A stretch of DNA of 64,000 nt from Spartobacteria bacterium (GCA_003134785.1 PLCN01000021.1:62001-126000); one strand, 5' to 3'; positions 43,368 through 53,016 are shown, numbered from the stretch's first letter. Program-made: numbers and translations. The notes: generated by a model not told the origin, from the sequence alone.

Positions 43368-45512
43368 ATGAAAATGAATCGTTTGCTCTTTTTGATCGCA
43401 GCTTTGTTCGTGCTGTCGCATTACCGTGCCGCGGTAGCCGAGCCGGATTCGAAGACAGCGAAGAAGCCGGTGACGGATGAGTATCAAGGAATCAAAGTCG
43501 AAGATCCGTATCAATGGCTCGAGCAGGATGATGCGGCGGAAGTCAAAGCGTGGTCGGATGCGCAGAATGCGCGGACGCGCGCTTATCTCGACAAGCTGCC
43601 GGACCGGGCGGTGGTCGAGAAAACTTTGACAGAGTGGTTCGCGAAAACTTCGCCGAGCTATTCCTCGCTCGTCTCGCGGCCGGGCGTTTTGTTCGCAATG
43701 AAATTTCAACCGCCGAAGCAGCAACCGATGCTGGTGACGCTCGCTTCGGCTGACGATGTGAAATCGGAGAAGATGCTGCTCGATCCGAATGCGATGGATG
43801 CCAAGGGGATGACGACGATCGATTGGTTTGTGCCGTCACTCGACGGCAAGATGGTCGCGGTCTCGCTTTCGCAAGGCGGCAGTGAGGATGGGACGCTGCA
43901 TTTCTACGAGGTCGCGACGGGGAAGGCGCTGCCGGATACAATCGCGCACGCGCAGTATCCGACGGCCAGCGGCAGCGCGGCGTGGAACGCCGATGGCTCG
44001 GGAGTTTACTACACGCGTTATCCCAGAAAGGGCGAGCGGCCCGATAGCGACCTAAATTTTTATCAGCAGATTTATTTTCATAAACTCGGGACGCCGGATA
44101 CGAGCGATACTTATTCCGCCGGCAAAGACCTTCCGCGGATCGCCGAAATCGCACTGGAGAGTTCGCGCGACGGGAAAACCATCGTGGCCGAGGTCAAGAA
44201 TGGTGATGGCGGCGAGGTAGCGCACTATTTGGTTGGCTCCGATGGAACCTGGAAGCAACTCACGCAATTCAGCGACCAGATCAAACAGGCGCGGATCGGA
44301 CGCGATAACGCGCTCTATCTGCTTTCGCGAGCGGATGCGCCGCACGGCAAGATCCTCCGGATGCCGCTCGATAAGCCGGAACTCGCGAGCGCGACGACGA
44401 TCGTGCCGACGAGCGAGGCGGTGATCGAGCAAATCGTGCCGACCGCAAACGCGCTTTATGTCGGCGATCTGCTCGGTGGGCCTTCGCAAATCCGGCGCTT
44501 TGGCCTCGACGGCAAGGGCGAACAACTGGTCGCGATTCCAAAAATTTCCACCGTGCAGCAGATGCTCGCGCTGGAGGATAATTCGCTGCTCTTCAGCGAT
44601 GTCAGCTTTACCCAGCCGGCGGCCTGGTTTCATTACGTGGAAGGAAAACCAGAAGTCGTCAAGACAGCGCTCGTCGGCACGTCACCGGTTTCGTTCGACG
44701 ATATCGAAGTGACGCGCGAATTCGCGACCGCGAAGGATGGCACCAGGATTCCGCTCAACATCGTGCGCAAGAAAGGGACGAAGCTGGATGGGCTGAATCC
44801 GACGCTGCTCTACGGTTATGGCGGCTACGGCATCAGCGAATCGCCCGGCTTCAGTTTCCCGCGGCGGCTCTGGTTCGATCGCGGCGGCGTTTATGTGGTG
44901 GCGAACATCCGAGGCGGCGGCGAGTTCGGCGAAGCGTGGCACAAGGCGGGGAACCTGACGAAGAAGCAGACTGTGTTCGATGATTTCGCGACGACGGCGG
45001 ATTACTTGATCAAGCAAAAATGGACGAGCCTGCAAAAGCTCGCGCTTCAAGGCGGGAGCAACGGCGGCCTGCTCATGGGCGCGTTGATCACGCAACATCC
45101 CGAGCTAATGCGCGCGGTCGTATCATCGGTTGGCATTTACGATATGCTGCGGGTGGAACTGGCGCCGAACGGGGCCTTCAACGTGACGGAATTCGGAACG
45201 GTGAAGGACCCGGAGCAGTTCAAGGCGCTCTACGCTTACTCGCCATATCATCACGTCGTCGACGGAACCAAATATCCGGCGATCCTGATGATGACTGGGG
45301 CGAATGACGGACGCGTCGCTCCTTATCATTCGCGCAAGATGGTCGCGCGCTTGCAAGAAGCGAACAAGTCCGACAAACCGATTCTGCTTCGCACCAGCTC
45401 GAGCGCCGGTCACGGGATTGGCACGGCGCTGAGTGAGCGGATCAAGCAGCTATCGGACGTTTATTCGTTTCTCTTCGCCCAGCTCGGAATGCCGGCAAGC
45501 GCGCATAAATAA
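43368..45512 (+). CDS. prolyl oligopeptidase (S9A family), secreted
   Basis: The protein has 714 residues. A signal peptide (MKMNRLLFLIAALFVLSHYR) precedes the typical N-terminus 'YQGIKVEDPYQWLEQDDAAE'. A seven-bladed beta-propeller spans about 80-440. The alpha/beta-hydrolase has Ser564 in GGSNGG, Asp647 in 'GANDGRV' and His682 in 'SAGHG', the complete triad. It cleaves short peptides after proline, in the periplasm. Full length. The gene is 92 nt after the HupE-like gene and may be separate. Confidence 0.95.
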   Translation: MKMNRLLFLIAALFVLSHYRAAVAEPDSKTAKKPVTDEYQGIKVEDPYQWLEQDDAAEVKAWSDAQNARTRAYLDKLPDRAVVEKTLTEWFAKTSPSYSSLVSRPGVLFAMKFQPPKQQPMLVTLASADDVKSEKMLLDPNAMDAKGMTTIDWFVPSLDGKMVAVSLSQGGSEDGTLHFYEVATGKALPDTIAHAQYPTASGSAAWNADGSGVYYTRYPRKGERPDSDLNFYQQIYFHKLGTPDTSDTYSAGKDLPRIAEIALESSRDGKTIVAEVKNGDGGEVAHYLVGSDGTWKQLTQFSDQIKQARIGRDNALYLLSRADAPHGKILRMPLDKPELASATTIVPTSEAVIEQIVPTANALYVGDLLGGPSQIRRFGLDGKGEQLVAIPKISTVQQMLALEDNSLLFSDVSFTQPAAWFHYVEGKPEVVKTALVGTSPVSFDDIEVTREFATAKDGTRIPLNIVRKKGTKLDGLNPTLLYGYGGYGISESPGFSFPRRLWFDRGGVYVVANIRGGGEFGEAWHKAGNLTKKQTVFDDFATTADYLIKQKWTSLQKLALQGGSNGGLLMGALITQHPELMRAVVSSVGIYDMLRVELAPNGAFNVTEFGTVKDPEQFKALYAYSPYHHVVDGTKYPAILMMTGANDGRVAPYHSRKMVARLQEANKSDKPILLRTSSSAGHGIGTALSERIKQLSDVYSFLFAQLGMPASAHK

Positions 45513-45596
45513 GCCGCGACGGATTCGGCGGTGATAGACCGCCCCTACAAGATCGCTTTCGATGCAAGCGATGGGGAGTGTCTCGTATTAGAAGAT

Positions 45597-45782
45597 ATGA
45601 CTGTGAAAGAATTGAGCACAAAAGAGGTTTCGACTGAGCAGGAAGAAGTAAGTGGCCGCTGCCGGGACGTGGAAACTGTTGAATGCCCAAAATGCGGCAT
45701 GGTCACTCCGGTAAGCAGGCATGGCTCGTTGGCGGTTTTTTTCAATTGTCCCTATTGCGGCAACGGCCTGTTTGTCGGCTGA
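45597..45782 (+). CDS. small zinc-ribbon protein
   Basis: This 61-residue protein has two CxxC pairs, 'ECPKCGMVTPV' and 'NCPYCGNGLFVG', forming a zinc ribbon after an acidic N-terminus ('LSTKEVSTEQEEVSG'). A copy of the dispersed repeat (ggtgatagaccgcccctaca) lies just upstream, so the ATG at 45597 is preferred over an earlier one within the repeat. Function unknown; nucleic-acid or protein binding is typical of such ribbons. Confidence 0.6.
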   Translation: MTVKELSTKEVSTEQEEVSGRCRDVETVECPKCGMVTPVSRHGSLAVFFNCPYCGNGLFVG

Positions 45783-45832
45783 CCGAATTCGAGCGGCGGT
45801 GGTTTGGAAACCGCGAATCCCTTTACCGAAAG

Positions 45833-47140
45833 CTAGTGCGTAGCGGCGAGCTGAGCTTCGCGCTTTCTGACTACATTAAGCGTCACCAAAGCGGCGAGGG
45901 CGCAGATGAAGGCCCCGGTCGCAATCGTCACTGGAGTGCCCAGGAAATCGGCCATAAGGCCGGCTTCCAGACTGCCGAGCGGAATCATTCCGCCGAAAAT
46001 CAGGGCCCAGATTCCCATGACGCGACCACGCATTTCATCGGGCACAATGCTTTGCAAGACGGTGTTGGAGGTGGAGAAATAGAGCACGACACCGAAGCCG
46101 ACAATCGCGAGAAGCGCGGTCGCCACATACAGATTCTTGTTGAAGGCAAAGAGCGCGAGCGCCACCGAAAAAATCCCAACACCGCCCAGCGCCATGATTC
46201 GCGTGGGAAGAATGTGGCCCGCGCTCGCGACCGTGAGCGCGGCAGCAAGCGCGCCGACGCCGCTTCCAGCCAATAAGATTCCGTACCCATGCGCCCCCAA
46301 ATGCAAAACATCGCGCGCGAACGCGGGCATGAGCACCGAATAGGACCAGCCGAAAATCCCGACAACCGTGAACAGCGAAAGAATGGTGAGCACGCGCGGA
46401 TGCGTCCAGACGTAACGGAATCCTTCCAGCGCCTGACCGAGCGGACTCGCATCGCTATCAATCTGCGGCTCCTTTTTCGGCAGCCGCATCCGGAGCAGTC
46501 CGGCGATGACGGCGATGAAGCTGAGGCCGTCGATCAGAAAGCAGGCTGCGATGCCGACCTTCGCCATGAGAATACCGGCGATCGATGGACCGACGATGCG
46601 CGCGCAGTTGAAGGCGGAACTGTTGAGCGAGATCGCGTTCATCAAATCTTCGCGGCTGGTCATTTCGATCACGAACGATTGCCGCGCCGGCATGTCAAAA
46701 GCCATCGTGATCCCGCTCAGGATGGCGAGGACGATGATGTGCCACGGCTGCACCACTCCGCTCCAGACTAGCGCCGCCATGGTGAGCGATATCACCATGG
46801 AAGCAGTCTGGGTCGCGACGATGACGGAACGTTTCGGATAACGATCGGCCACCCAGCCGCCCCAAGTCGCGAAGAAGAGCATCGGCGCGGACGCGGCCGC
46901 GGCCACTACCCCGAGCAAGGCTTTCGAGCCGGTGAGTTGATAGACGAGCCAGCCTTGCGCGGTTGTCGTCATCCAGGTGCCGGTGAAGGAGATCAGCTGG
47001 CCAAAAAAGAAGAGGCGGAAATTCCGATGCTTGAGCGCCGAGAAAGTTTTTCGGAACGAGATGCCGCCGGTCGCCACGCGCCGCGGCTGGCCGGTCATAT
47101 CCTGCGGGACGCGAGCGGTGGATTGGTCGGGCGAAATCAT
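45833..47140 (-). CDS. MFS exporter (MFS_3/EntS-like)
   Basis: The protein has 435 residues with about 12 membrane helices. 'FRLFFFGQLISFTGTWMTTT', 'GWVADRYPKRSVIVATQTAS' (motif A) and 'FDMPARQSFVIEMTSREDLM' with 'NAISLNSSAFNCARIVGPSI' are hallmarks of the MFS_3 group that includes enterobactin exporter EntS and related drug or siderophore exporters. The start at 47140 is chosen because upstream residues are arginine-rich and overlap the divergent gene. Substrate unknown. Confidence 0.9.
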   Translation of the reverse strand: MISPDQSTARVPQDMTGQPRRVATGGISFRKTFSALKHRNFRLFFFGQLISFTGTWMTTTAQGWLVYQLTGSKALLGVVAAAASAPMLFFATWGGWVADRYPKRSVIVATQTASMVISLTMAALVWSGVVQPWHIIVLAILSGITMAFDMPARQSFVIEMTSREDLMNAISLNSSAFNCARIVGPSIAGILMAKVGIAACFLIDGLSFIAVIAGLLRMRLPKKEPQIDSDASPLGQALEGFRYVWTHPRVLTILSLFTVVGIFGWSYSVLMPAFARDVLHLGAHGYGILLAGSGVGALAAALTVASAGHILPTRIMALGGVGIFSVALALFAFNKNLYVATALLAIVGFGVVLYFSTSNTVLQSIVPDEMRGRVMGIWALIFGGMIPLGSLEAGLMADFLGTPVTIATGAFICALAALVTLNVVRKREAQLAATH

Positions 47141-47233
47141 CGGGCGGGCGGGTGATCGAAAACGAAAAGACCGAACATAGCAGGGGAAGTAAAATCTCCC
47201 AAAGGCAGGGAAGCGGAATAAGATGGGGCGGCG

Positions 47234-47985
47234 ATGTTGCGAATTTTTCTCCTGGTTTTGATCCCGTATGCGTTGGTCCTTTCGTTTCTCCTGTGGCGCA
47301 AAGCGCCGGCGCGGCGTGACGGAAAAGCGGTGTCGCGCGGATGGGGAAATCGAGTGCGAATCCTCATCATCGGAGCCACGGGCGGCACCGGCCGGCAACT
47401 AGTCCAGCAGGCACTAGATCAGGGTCACCAAGTCACGGCTTTTGTTCGTGGCCCGTCCAAGTTTCACCTCGAGCACGCGAATCTGCGAATAGTGAAAGGT
47501 GATGTGCTTGATTACGCCTCGGTGGAATCGGCGATGCGCGGGCAGAGCGCGGTGCTCTCGGCACTCGGCCACAAGCGCTTCTTTTACCCGAACAAAATTC
47601 AATCGGATGGGATGCGCAATATTCTGCGCGCGATGAAGGCCTGCGACGTGCCGCGACTCATTTGCGAGACGGCTCTCGGAATCGGGAACAGCGTGGGACG
47701 CTGGGATTGCCTCACACGTTCTTCATTCTTCCCGTGATCCTGCCGTTCTACATGTGGGACAAGTTGCGGCAGGAAGAACTCATCATCGCGAGCGACCGGG
47801 ATTGGGTGATCGTGCGCCCGGGCGTGCTGACGAATGGAGAGGCGCGCGGCAGTTATCGTCACGGCCCGGCGGTTGGAAATTATTTTTGGCCGGTGAGAAT
47901 TTCACGCGCCGATGTCGCAGATTTCATGCTGAAGCAATTGACCGCCGATACCTACATTGGCTCCGCGCCCGGCGTTGCCTGTTAA
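47234..47985 (+). pseudogene. NAD(P)-binding epimerase/NmrA-like protein, frameshifted
   Basis: The first frame begins with a membrane-anchor-like segment (MLRIFLLVLIPYALVLSFLL) and the Rossmann motif 'ILIIGATGGTGRQLVQQALD', running to 'ETALGIGNSVG' at about 47695. The rest continues in another frame: 'LGLPHTFFILPVILPFYMWD', 'DRDWVIVRPGVLTNGEARGS' and 'DTYIGSAPGV' to 47985. One extra base near 47695-47703 accounts for it. As read it would be truncated and inactive. A start at GTG 47357 without the anchor is also possible. Confidence 0.75.
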
Positions 47986-48101
47986 AGAAAACGGCGGCGC
48001 GATACGAGCCGGGCCTCGTGCTCGCCGCCACGCGCGATGAGATGGCGCGACGGCCGGCATAATCGTTTCCAAAACGCCGGCAAGCCGACCACTGGTTTGG
48101 C

Positions 48102-49019
48102 GTGAAAGCAGCTTCTTTTTGCGGCATGCCGTTCTTCGCGTCGAACGCCTTGGCTCGCAATCGCACCCTCTTGTTTTGCTCAGCGCTCGCGATCTTCTTT
48201 GTGACGCCACCGAACGTCCAGGCAAGAACATCCAAACATCGAAAGCACACTGCGTTCGCCGTGGCTTTGCAGCCATTCTCGCTTGTTCATGCCGTCGTCC
48301 ATGCGGCAGCGGCGCCCGTAATTTCGAATGCGCCTCGCGTTTTGCGCGCGGCCGCCGTGGTGCCGATCAAACTGGCTTATTACGCACCTCGAGCGATCGC
48401 GGCGTCGGTTCCTCGCCCGGGACGGATCGAGGACGACACCGACGAAGCGCAGGCACAGCCCACACGTGTGGCCTATCAGTCTTCACGTCGAACAGGAAAC
48501 GCCGAGCCGGAAGCGGACTTGGGAGATGACTATGATTTCGGGCAGCGTGTCGAAGAAGAGTCCAATCAGATCGAAAGTCGCGGCGATCATCCGACCGTCG
48601 CCGGCAGCCGCGCGGTCTTGCGCGACGGCATCGCCTATGCGCCATCGCGGGCGCCGCAAAGCGTGAAGAATGCGATCTGGGCGGCGAACACCTTGCGCCG
48701 CAAACCCTACGTTTGGGGTGGCGGGCACGGATCGTTTTACGACCACGGCTACGATTGCTCAGGCTCCGTTTCATTCGCGCTCCATGGCGCTGGAGTGCTC
48801 GCGGCGCCACTGCCTTCAAGCGATTTCACACGCTATGGCGAACGCGGACGCGGGCGGTGGGTCACGATTTACGCACGACCAGGCCACACCTTCGCCGTCA
48901 TCGGCGGCTTGCGATTCGACACGACGGATTTTCGCCGCGGCGGCGACGTTGGTCCTCGGTGGTACACCGACGGCCGCGACTTGCGCGGTTTCGAAGCTCG
49001 GCACCCAGCGGGACTGTAG
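48102..49019 (+). CDS. NlpC/P60-like secreted cell-wall hydrolase
   Basis: The protein has 305 residues. An N-terminal signal-like region ('LLFCSALAIFFVTPPNVQA') is followed by a long low-complexity part. The C-terminal 130 residues have 'KPYVWGGGHGSFYDHGYDCS' with the catalytic cysteine and 'RPGHTFAVIGGLRFDT' with the catalytic histidine, as in NlpC/P60 peptidases. The family cuts peptide stems of peptidoglycan. It stands alone. Substrate bond not inferable. Confidence 0.8.
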   Translation: MKAASFCGMPFFASNALARNRTLLFCSALAIFFVTPPNVQARTSKHRKHTAFAVALQPFSLVHAVVHAAAAPVISNAPRVLRAAAVVPIKLAYYAPRAIAASVPRPGRIEDDTDEAQAQPTRVAYQSSRRTGNAEPEADLGDDYDFGQRVEEESNQIESRGDHPTVAGSRAVLRDGIAYAPSRAPQSVKNAIWAANTLRRKPYVWGGGHGSFYDHGYDCSGSVSFALHGAGVLAAPLPSSDFTRYGERGRGRWVTIYARPGHTFAVIGGLRFDTTDFRRGGDVGPRWYTDGRDLRGFEARHPAGL

Positions 49020-49030
49020 GGAAAGGGTAA

Positions 49031-49125
49031 ACCGCGGATCTCGCGGATAACGCAGATGTAAGGAGCGTTTGACCGAACGCCGGGTTCCTTCCTGTCCGAT
49101 CCTGGAAATCTGCGTCATCCGCGGT
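49031..49125. repeat. inverted repeat of ACCGCGGAT type
   Basis: Left arm accgcggat...aacgcagat (49031-49057) pairs with atctgcgtcatccgcggt (49108-49125) apart from an internal 9-nt insertion. It resembles the glmM-scpB repeat at 35443-35512. Confidence 0.6.
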
Positions 49126-49186
49126 CAATTTTCTTGAATCCAAATAGCCCCGGAACAGCATCTCATTCAAAAGAGATCCTATTCTT

Positions 49187-49849
49187 ATGAACACCATCCC
49201 GATCCGGCCATTCGCGGCCGTAAAACTTTTGACCTTCGCCGCCCTCTCGCTTGGCGGCTGCCACCTCACCGGTATCAGAGGCAATGGCCACATCATCACG
49301 GAGAGCCGCCCCGTGGCAGATTTCACCAGCGTGGAAGCAGACGGCGCGTTCGATATCAAGTGGTCGAACGCACCGGCCGCGTTCAGCATTACGACCGATC
49401 AGAACCTGCTCAGCCACGTCGAGACCAGTGTGAATGGAAAAAAACTGCGGATACATTCGCGCGGACAACTCCGGCCGACAGAGGGAATGAAGGTGACCCT
49501 TTCGAGTTCCGCTCTGAGTGGCGCGGACCTTACCGGCGCCGTCCGTCTGACCGCAGGGAAGCTCGCAGGCAAAGGTTTTTACCTCGAGGGCACGGGAGCG
49601 ACGCGCGTGACGCTGGATGGAGCCGTCGATGAATTACTGGCGAGCATGTCGGGCGCAAGCCGGCTCGATGCGGCGGGATTGCAAACACAAACGGTGCAGC
49701 TATCGATCTCCGGCGCGGGGAAAGCGGACGTGACTGTGAGCAAGACGTTGAAGGTCGCTATTTCCGGAGCTGGCAAGGTAACGTACAGCGGCAATCCGGA
49801 GATCGAAAAACGGATCAGCGGCGCAGGCAGTGTGCGACAGCGGGACTGA
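49187..49849 (+). CDS. DUF2807 (GIN-domain) lipoprotein
   Basis: The protein has 220 residues. The N-terminus ends in the lipobox 'LSLGGC', so it is lipid-anchored. 'VADFTSVEADGAFDIKWSNA' and the repeated beta-solenoid turns 'LTGAVRLTAGKLAGKGFYLE', 'SGASRLDAAGLQTQTVQLSI', 'SGAGKADVTVSKTLKVAISG' define the head GIN/DUF2807 fold. Role in the envelope unknown. Single gene. Confidence 0.88.
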   Translation: MNTIPIRPFAAVKLLTFAALSLGGCHLTGIRGNGHIITESRPVADFTSVEADGAFDIKWSNAPAAFSITTDQNLLSHVETSVNGKKLRIHSRGQLRPTEGMKVTLSSSALSGADLTGAVRLTAGKLAGKGFYLEGTGATRVTLDGAVDELLASMSGASRLDAAGLQTQTVQLSISGAGKADVTVSKTLKVAISGAGKVTYSGNPEIEKRISGAGSVRQRD

Positions 49850-49974
49850 GAAATCAGGTTCTGCCGCGAGCGGTCGCAACAGAGCTTTCAGCCTGTTTCG
49901 TCCAGCGGCGTTCCAGCCCGCTGCAATTCCTGCGCAGACAAAATGTCTGCGTTACAGGACAGGCGAGAACGCCT

Positions 49975-50640
49975 ATGTTACGTCGCATTGTGCGGATTTT
50001 CCTTTGTCCTCTCCTAGCGTTAACGAGCTGCTGGCTCTGCGCGAACATCGAAGCCGCCGAACCTGAAGGGACTTCGGAATGGGCCTCGATCTCCAACAGC
50101 CATGACATCGCGATCTACCGGCGTCCGCGCGCCGGCCCGGGACACAATGAATCCAAAGTAGTTGGGGAGATCGCAGCACCAATCGCGGTCGTCCACGCGG
50201 TAATCGATGACGTGGAGGCCTACTCGAAATTCATGCCATACACGGTGGAATGCCGGGTCTTGAAACGGGAGGCCGATGGAGTCCTGACTTACCAAAGAAT
50301 CTCCGCGCCTTTTGTCAGTGATCGCGACTATACGGTGCGGGTTCGCACGACGACGAAAACGGTCGAGGGCGGAACAAGTTACTTCAGCCGATGGGAGACA
50401 GAGAACGCGCTCGGCCCCGCGGAAAAGCAGGGGGTTGTCCGCGTGAATTTATGCCAGGGCAGTTGGCTGCTCGAGCCTCTCGGTCCGAACGCGACGCGCG
50501 CCACGTACACGATCTATACCGACAGCGGCGGAGTCCTTCCCGCGTTCATCAAAAATACCGGCAGCCAGATCGGCTTGCGAAAAATGTTCGTTGCCATTCG
50601 CAAGCAAGTGCTTGATCCAAAATATGCAGCGAAGCGGTAG
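49975..50640 (+). CDS. secreted START/SRPBCC-domain protein
   Basis: The protein has 221 residues. A signal peptide ('IVRIFLCPLLALTSCWLCA') is followed by a SRPBCC (START-like) domain: 'IAVVHAVIDDVEAYSKFMPY', 'VSDRDYTVRVRTTTKTVEGG', 'RATYTIYTDSGGVLPAFIKN'. The helix-grip cavity binds lipids or other hydrophobic ligands in this superfamily. A hairpin (GCAGACAaaaTGTCTGC) lies 27 nt upstream. Periplasmic location is inferred. Confidence 0.85.
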   Translation: MLRRIVRIFLCPLLALTSCWLCANIEAAEPEGTSEWASISNSHDIAIYRRPRAGPGHNESKVVGEIAAPIAVVHAVIDDVEAYSKFMPYTVECRVLKREADGVLTYQRISAPFVSDRDYTVRVRTTTKTVEGGTSYFSRWETENALGPAEKQGVVRVNLCQGSWLLEPLGPNATRATYTIYTDSGGVLPAFIKNTGSQIGLRKMFVAIRKQVLDPKYAAKR

Positions 50641-50650
50641 TCACGTCGCT

Positions 50651-51148
50651 CTAAGTCTGCCATTTGCGGTCCGCAATCTCCGCGGCGCCATAGGTGCGGA
50701 TCGGCGGTCTCGTCCGTTTGTTCAGACGGCTTAGGTAAAAATTGAGGACGTTCAAGAAAACGATCAAAGCAAAGCAGATCAATAGTATGCGCATTTGCGC
50801 GGTGACCTGGCGGTTTGATCCGGTCTCCAGCCCGGCCTCCGCTGGATTATCGGGTGCGTAGGCCACCAGCACTTCTTTGCCTACGGGATATCGGCTCAGA
50901 ATCGCGTCCGTCTCTCGCGGGGGATAACCTGCGGCGAATGAAATTCGTTGCGAGGTGAAGGGAGCGCCGTTGACGGAATACGAAAAAGTCACGCGCGGCT
51001 GTTTCCGAAACATCACTTTGGCCGACTCCGCCGCGATGATAGTTCCGCTCACTCGCGGCCACGCTGCGCTGGCTTTCGCCATTTCGATATTTTTCCACGC
51101 TTTCCACAGCGCGAATGGGAAGACGATGAGAAAAATCAGCGAGAACAC
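50651..51148 (-). CDS. DUF3592 membrane protein
   Basis: The protein has 165 residues. Two membrane segments, 'MFSLIFLIVFPFALWKAWKN' and 'MRILLICFALIVFLNVLNFY', enclose a soluble DUF3592 domain with 'RVSGTIIAAESA', 'RVTFSYSVNGAPFTSQRISF' and 'YPVGKEVLVAYAPDNPAEAG'. Function unknown. It converges with the START-like gene, 10 nt apart. Confidence 0.85.
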   Translation of the reverse strand: MFSLIFLIVFPFALWKAWKNIEMAKASAAWPRVSGTIIAAESAKVMFRKQPRVTFSYSVNGAPFTSQRISFAAGYPPRETDAILSRYPVGKEVLVAYAPDNPAEAGLETGSNRQVTAQMRILLICFALIVFLNVLNFYLSRLNKRTRPPIRTYGAAEIADRKWQT

Positions 51149-51253
51149 GGGACAGACGTTGTCTAAATGTTTGGCGGCGAGAACAAGCCTAAAAGGAAGG
51201 CGGAGGGCGAAAGGCGGAAATTTACTGTCGCCTGCGCGCTTTAACGTTCTTCG

Positions 51254-51586
51254 TCATGGTAAAAGAATGGCGATCAATTCATTGGGTTCATCACGAAGGG
51301 GATGGACCAACGAGGGCTTCATCACGCCTGAGTCAGCCAGCAGTTCAAGCCACAAGTCGGATTCATCCAGTTCCTGCTGCGCACCCTCGAGTTTGCTGAT
51401 GAAATCGAGATCAGACTTTGCGCGGCATGCTTCACGATAATGCCCCGCGACCGAAGTTGCAGATCGCAGCAATTGTTTTCCCAGGACATCCGCGACTGCG
51501 TCTCTTCGTGGAAGCGCGCGGAATAGTCGAATGACTCTCAGGGCGCATTCCTTCGTTCGTGCTCGCAAATCTCGCGGCGCGTTCAT
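51254..51586 (-). CDS. four-helix bundle protein (23S rRNA IVP-type)
   Basis: The protein has 110 residues. 'LLRSATSVAGHYREACRAKS' and 'DLDFISKLEGAQQELDESDL' followed by 'WLELLADS' are the signature of the S23/four-helix-bundle family. These small proteins occur both inside rRNA intervening sequences and as free genes; role unknown. The start overlaps the histidine kinase stop by 4 nt. Confidence 0.85.
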   Translation of the reverse strand: MNAPRDLRARTKECALRVIRLFRALPRRDAVADVLGKQLLRSATSVAGHYREACRAKSDLDFISKLEGAQQELDESDLWLELLADSGVMKPSLVHPLRDEPNELIAILLP

Positions 51587-52833
51587 TCTGATTCCACCTT
51601 CCGCCCTCCGCCTTCCGCATTCGAAGTCCCCTCTTCCAGCATTCGCACCCGCTTGTCGACATATGGCAAACGAATCGTCAACGTGAGTCCTTTGCCTTCG
51701 TTGCTTTCGATGGCCATTTCGCCGCCGTGTTCGCGAACGATTCGCCGCACGATCAACAGACCAAGCCCTGAGCCGGAACTCTTCGTGGTGAAGTAAGGCT
51801 CGAAGACGCGGCTCAAACTTTCCGCCGACATGCCGCCCCCGGTATCGGTGAAGCTGACGTTCACATGCGTGGCGTCCATGTTGGTCGCGATGCGCAGGAT
51901 GCCGCGGCGCTTCATCGCTTCGAAGCTGTTCTTGATCACGTTGTAAAAGACCTGCTTCATCTGGTCGCGATCGAGCTCGAGCAACGGCAGATCGGAGCGC
52001 AGTTCCTGCTCGACCACGATGTCGCGATCCTCGATTTCCGGCGCAAAAAAGCGCACGGCTTCTTCCACGATCGCGTTCACATTTTCCGGATGGAGCACCG
52101 GCTTCGAGGGCCGGATCGCCTGCAGAAATTGCGTCACGATCGAATCGAGCCGGGTGATCTCTGCGCGGGAAATGGCGATGGCTTCCTGTAGCTCTTCCTT
52201 CACTTTCCCATCAAGCTTGCGCACCTTGCGCTCCATCAATTGCAAATGGATGTGAAGCGAATTGAGCGGGTTGCCAATCTCGTGCGCGACTCCCGCGGCC
52301 AGCAGCGTGAGCGCCTTGAATCGTTCCGACTCGATCGTCTTCTCAGTCGAACGCCGGCTCTCGGTGATATCGCGCAAAATAATCGCGTGTCCCACCGGCT
52401 CGCCGTGACCGTTCACACCGCGCCCGGTAGGGCGAGACTCTGTCGAGCCGTCGTCTTTTGCCGTGCGGCGCTCGATCAGAAGCGGCACGATGTAAAAATT
52501 GAGAAAACGATTGGCCGGATAAAAAATTTCCATGTCCCGGCTGATCGCGCCTTCCGATTGCGAGAGTGATTTCCAATCGAGACCGCGCACGCTTTCGTCG
52601 AGGCGTTTGCCGATCGATCTTTCCGCTTCGAGCCCGAAAAGCTCGCACGCCGCGTCGTTCACATAAGTAATGCGACCGCCGGCGTCGGTCACGATGATGC
52701 CTTCCTGGATCGCATTGAAGACTGTCTCGATCAGTCCCTTCTCCTGCGCCAGTTGCAGAAGATAATTCTGCACGTCCTCCGGCCCGATGCGGCCGAGACG
52801 CTCGATCAACTTGTCCAGGAAGCCGGATTTCAT
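51583..52833 (-). CDS. PAS-domain sensor histidine kinase (NtrB/AtoS-like)
   Basis: The protein has 416 residues. A PAS domain (about 35-160) contains 'NAIQEGIIVTDAGGRITYVN'. HisKA has the phospho-acceptor His184 in 'GVAHEIGNPLNSLH', and the ATPase has 'VFYNVIKNSFEAM', 'DTGGGM' and 'GSGLGLLIVRRIV'. It is soluble, without transmembrane helices, and resembles kinases that feed NtrC-type regulators. The orphan sigma-54 regulator at 37595-39019 is a possible partner. A structured repeat lies just upstream of the start. Confidence 0.93.
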   Translation of the reverse strand: MKSGFLDKLIERLGRIGPEDVQNYLLQLAQEKGLIETVFNAIQEGIIVTDAGGRITYVNDAACELFGLEAERSIGKRLDESVRGLDWKSLSQSEGAISRDMEIFYPANRFLNFYIVPLLIERRTAKDDGSTESRPTGRGVNGHGEPVGHAIILRDITESRRSTEKTIESERFKALTLLAAGVAHEIGNPLNSLHIHLQLMERKVRKLDGKVKEELQEAIAISRAEITRLDSIVTQFLQAIRPSKPVLHPENVNAIVEEAVRFFAPEIEDRDIVVEQELRSDLPLLELDRDQMKQVFYNVIKNSFEAMKRRGILRIATNMDATHVNVSFTDTGGGMSAESLSRVFEPYFTTKSSGSGLGLLIVRRIVREHGGEMAIESNEGKGLTLTIRLPYVDKRVRMLEEGTSNAEGGGRKVESE

Positions 52834-52854
52834 GACGCGCTTCCATTGTAGAGT

Positions 52855-52998
52855 GGGGAGCGCAGGCTGCCAGCCTGCAGTAGCCCCGAAAGCTTTCGGA
52901 GCAACACTTGGTGATGCCCAATGCTCTCCAGTCGCGGCGACTTCAATCAGCGTCTCGGCAAGCTGCTGAGACGGGCAGGCTGGCAGCCTGCGCTCCCC
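52855..52998. repeat. 144-bp element with perfect 24-bp inverted repeats
   Basis: Arms 52855-52878 (GGGGAGCGCAGGCTGCCAGC onward) and 52975-52998 are perfect complements over 24 bp. A perfect palindrome CCGAAAGCTTTCGG sits at 52886-52899, and a smaller CGTCTC/GAGACG hairpin near 52951-52973. Each arm also contains CAGGCTG-CAGCCTG. It lies in the leader of the histidine kinase gene. Confidence 0.85.
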
Positions 52999-53016
52999 GG
53001 AAAAATTCTCGCTCCG

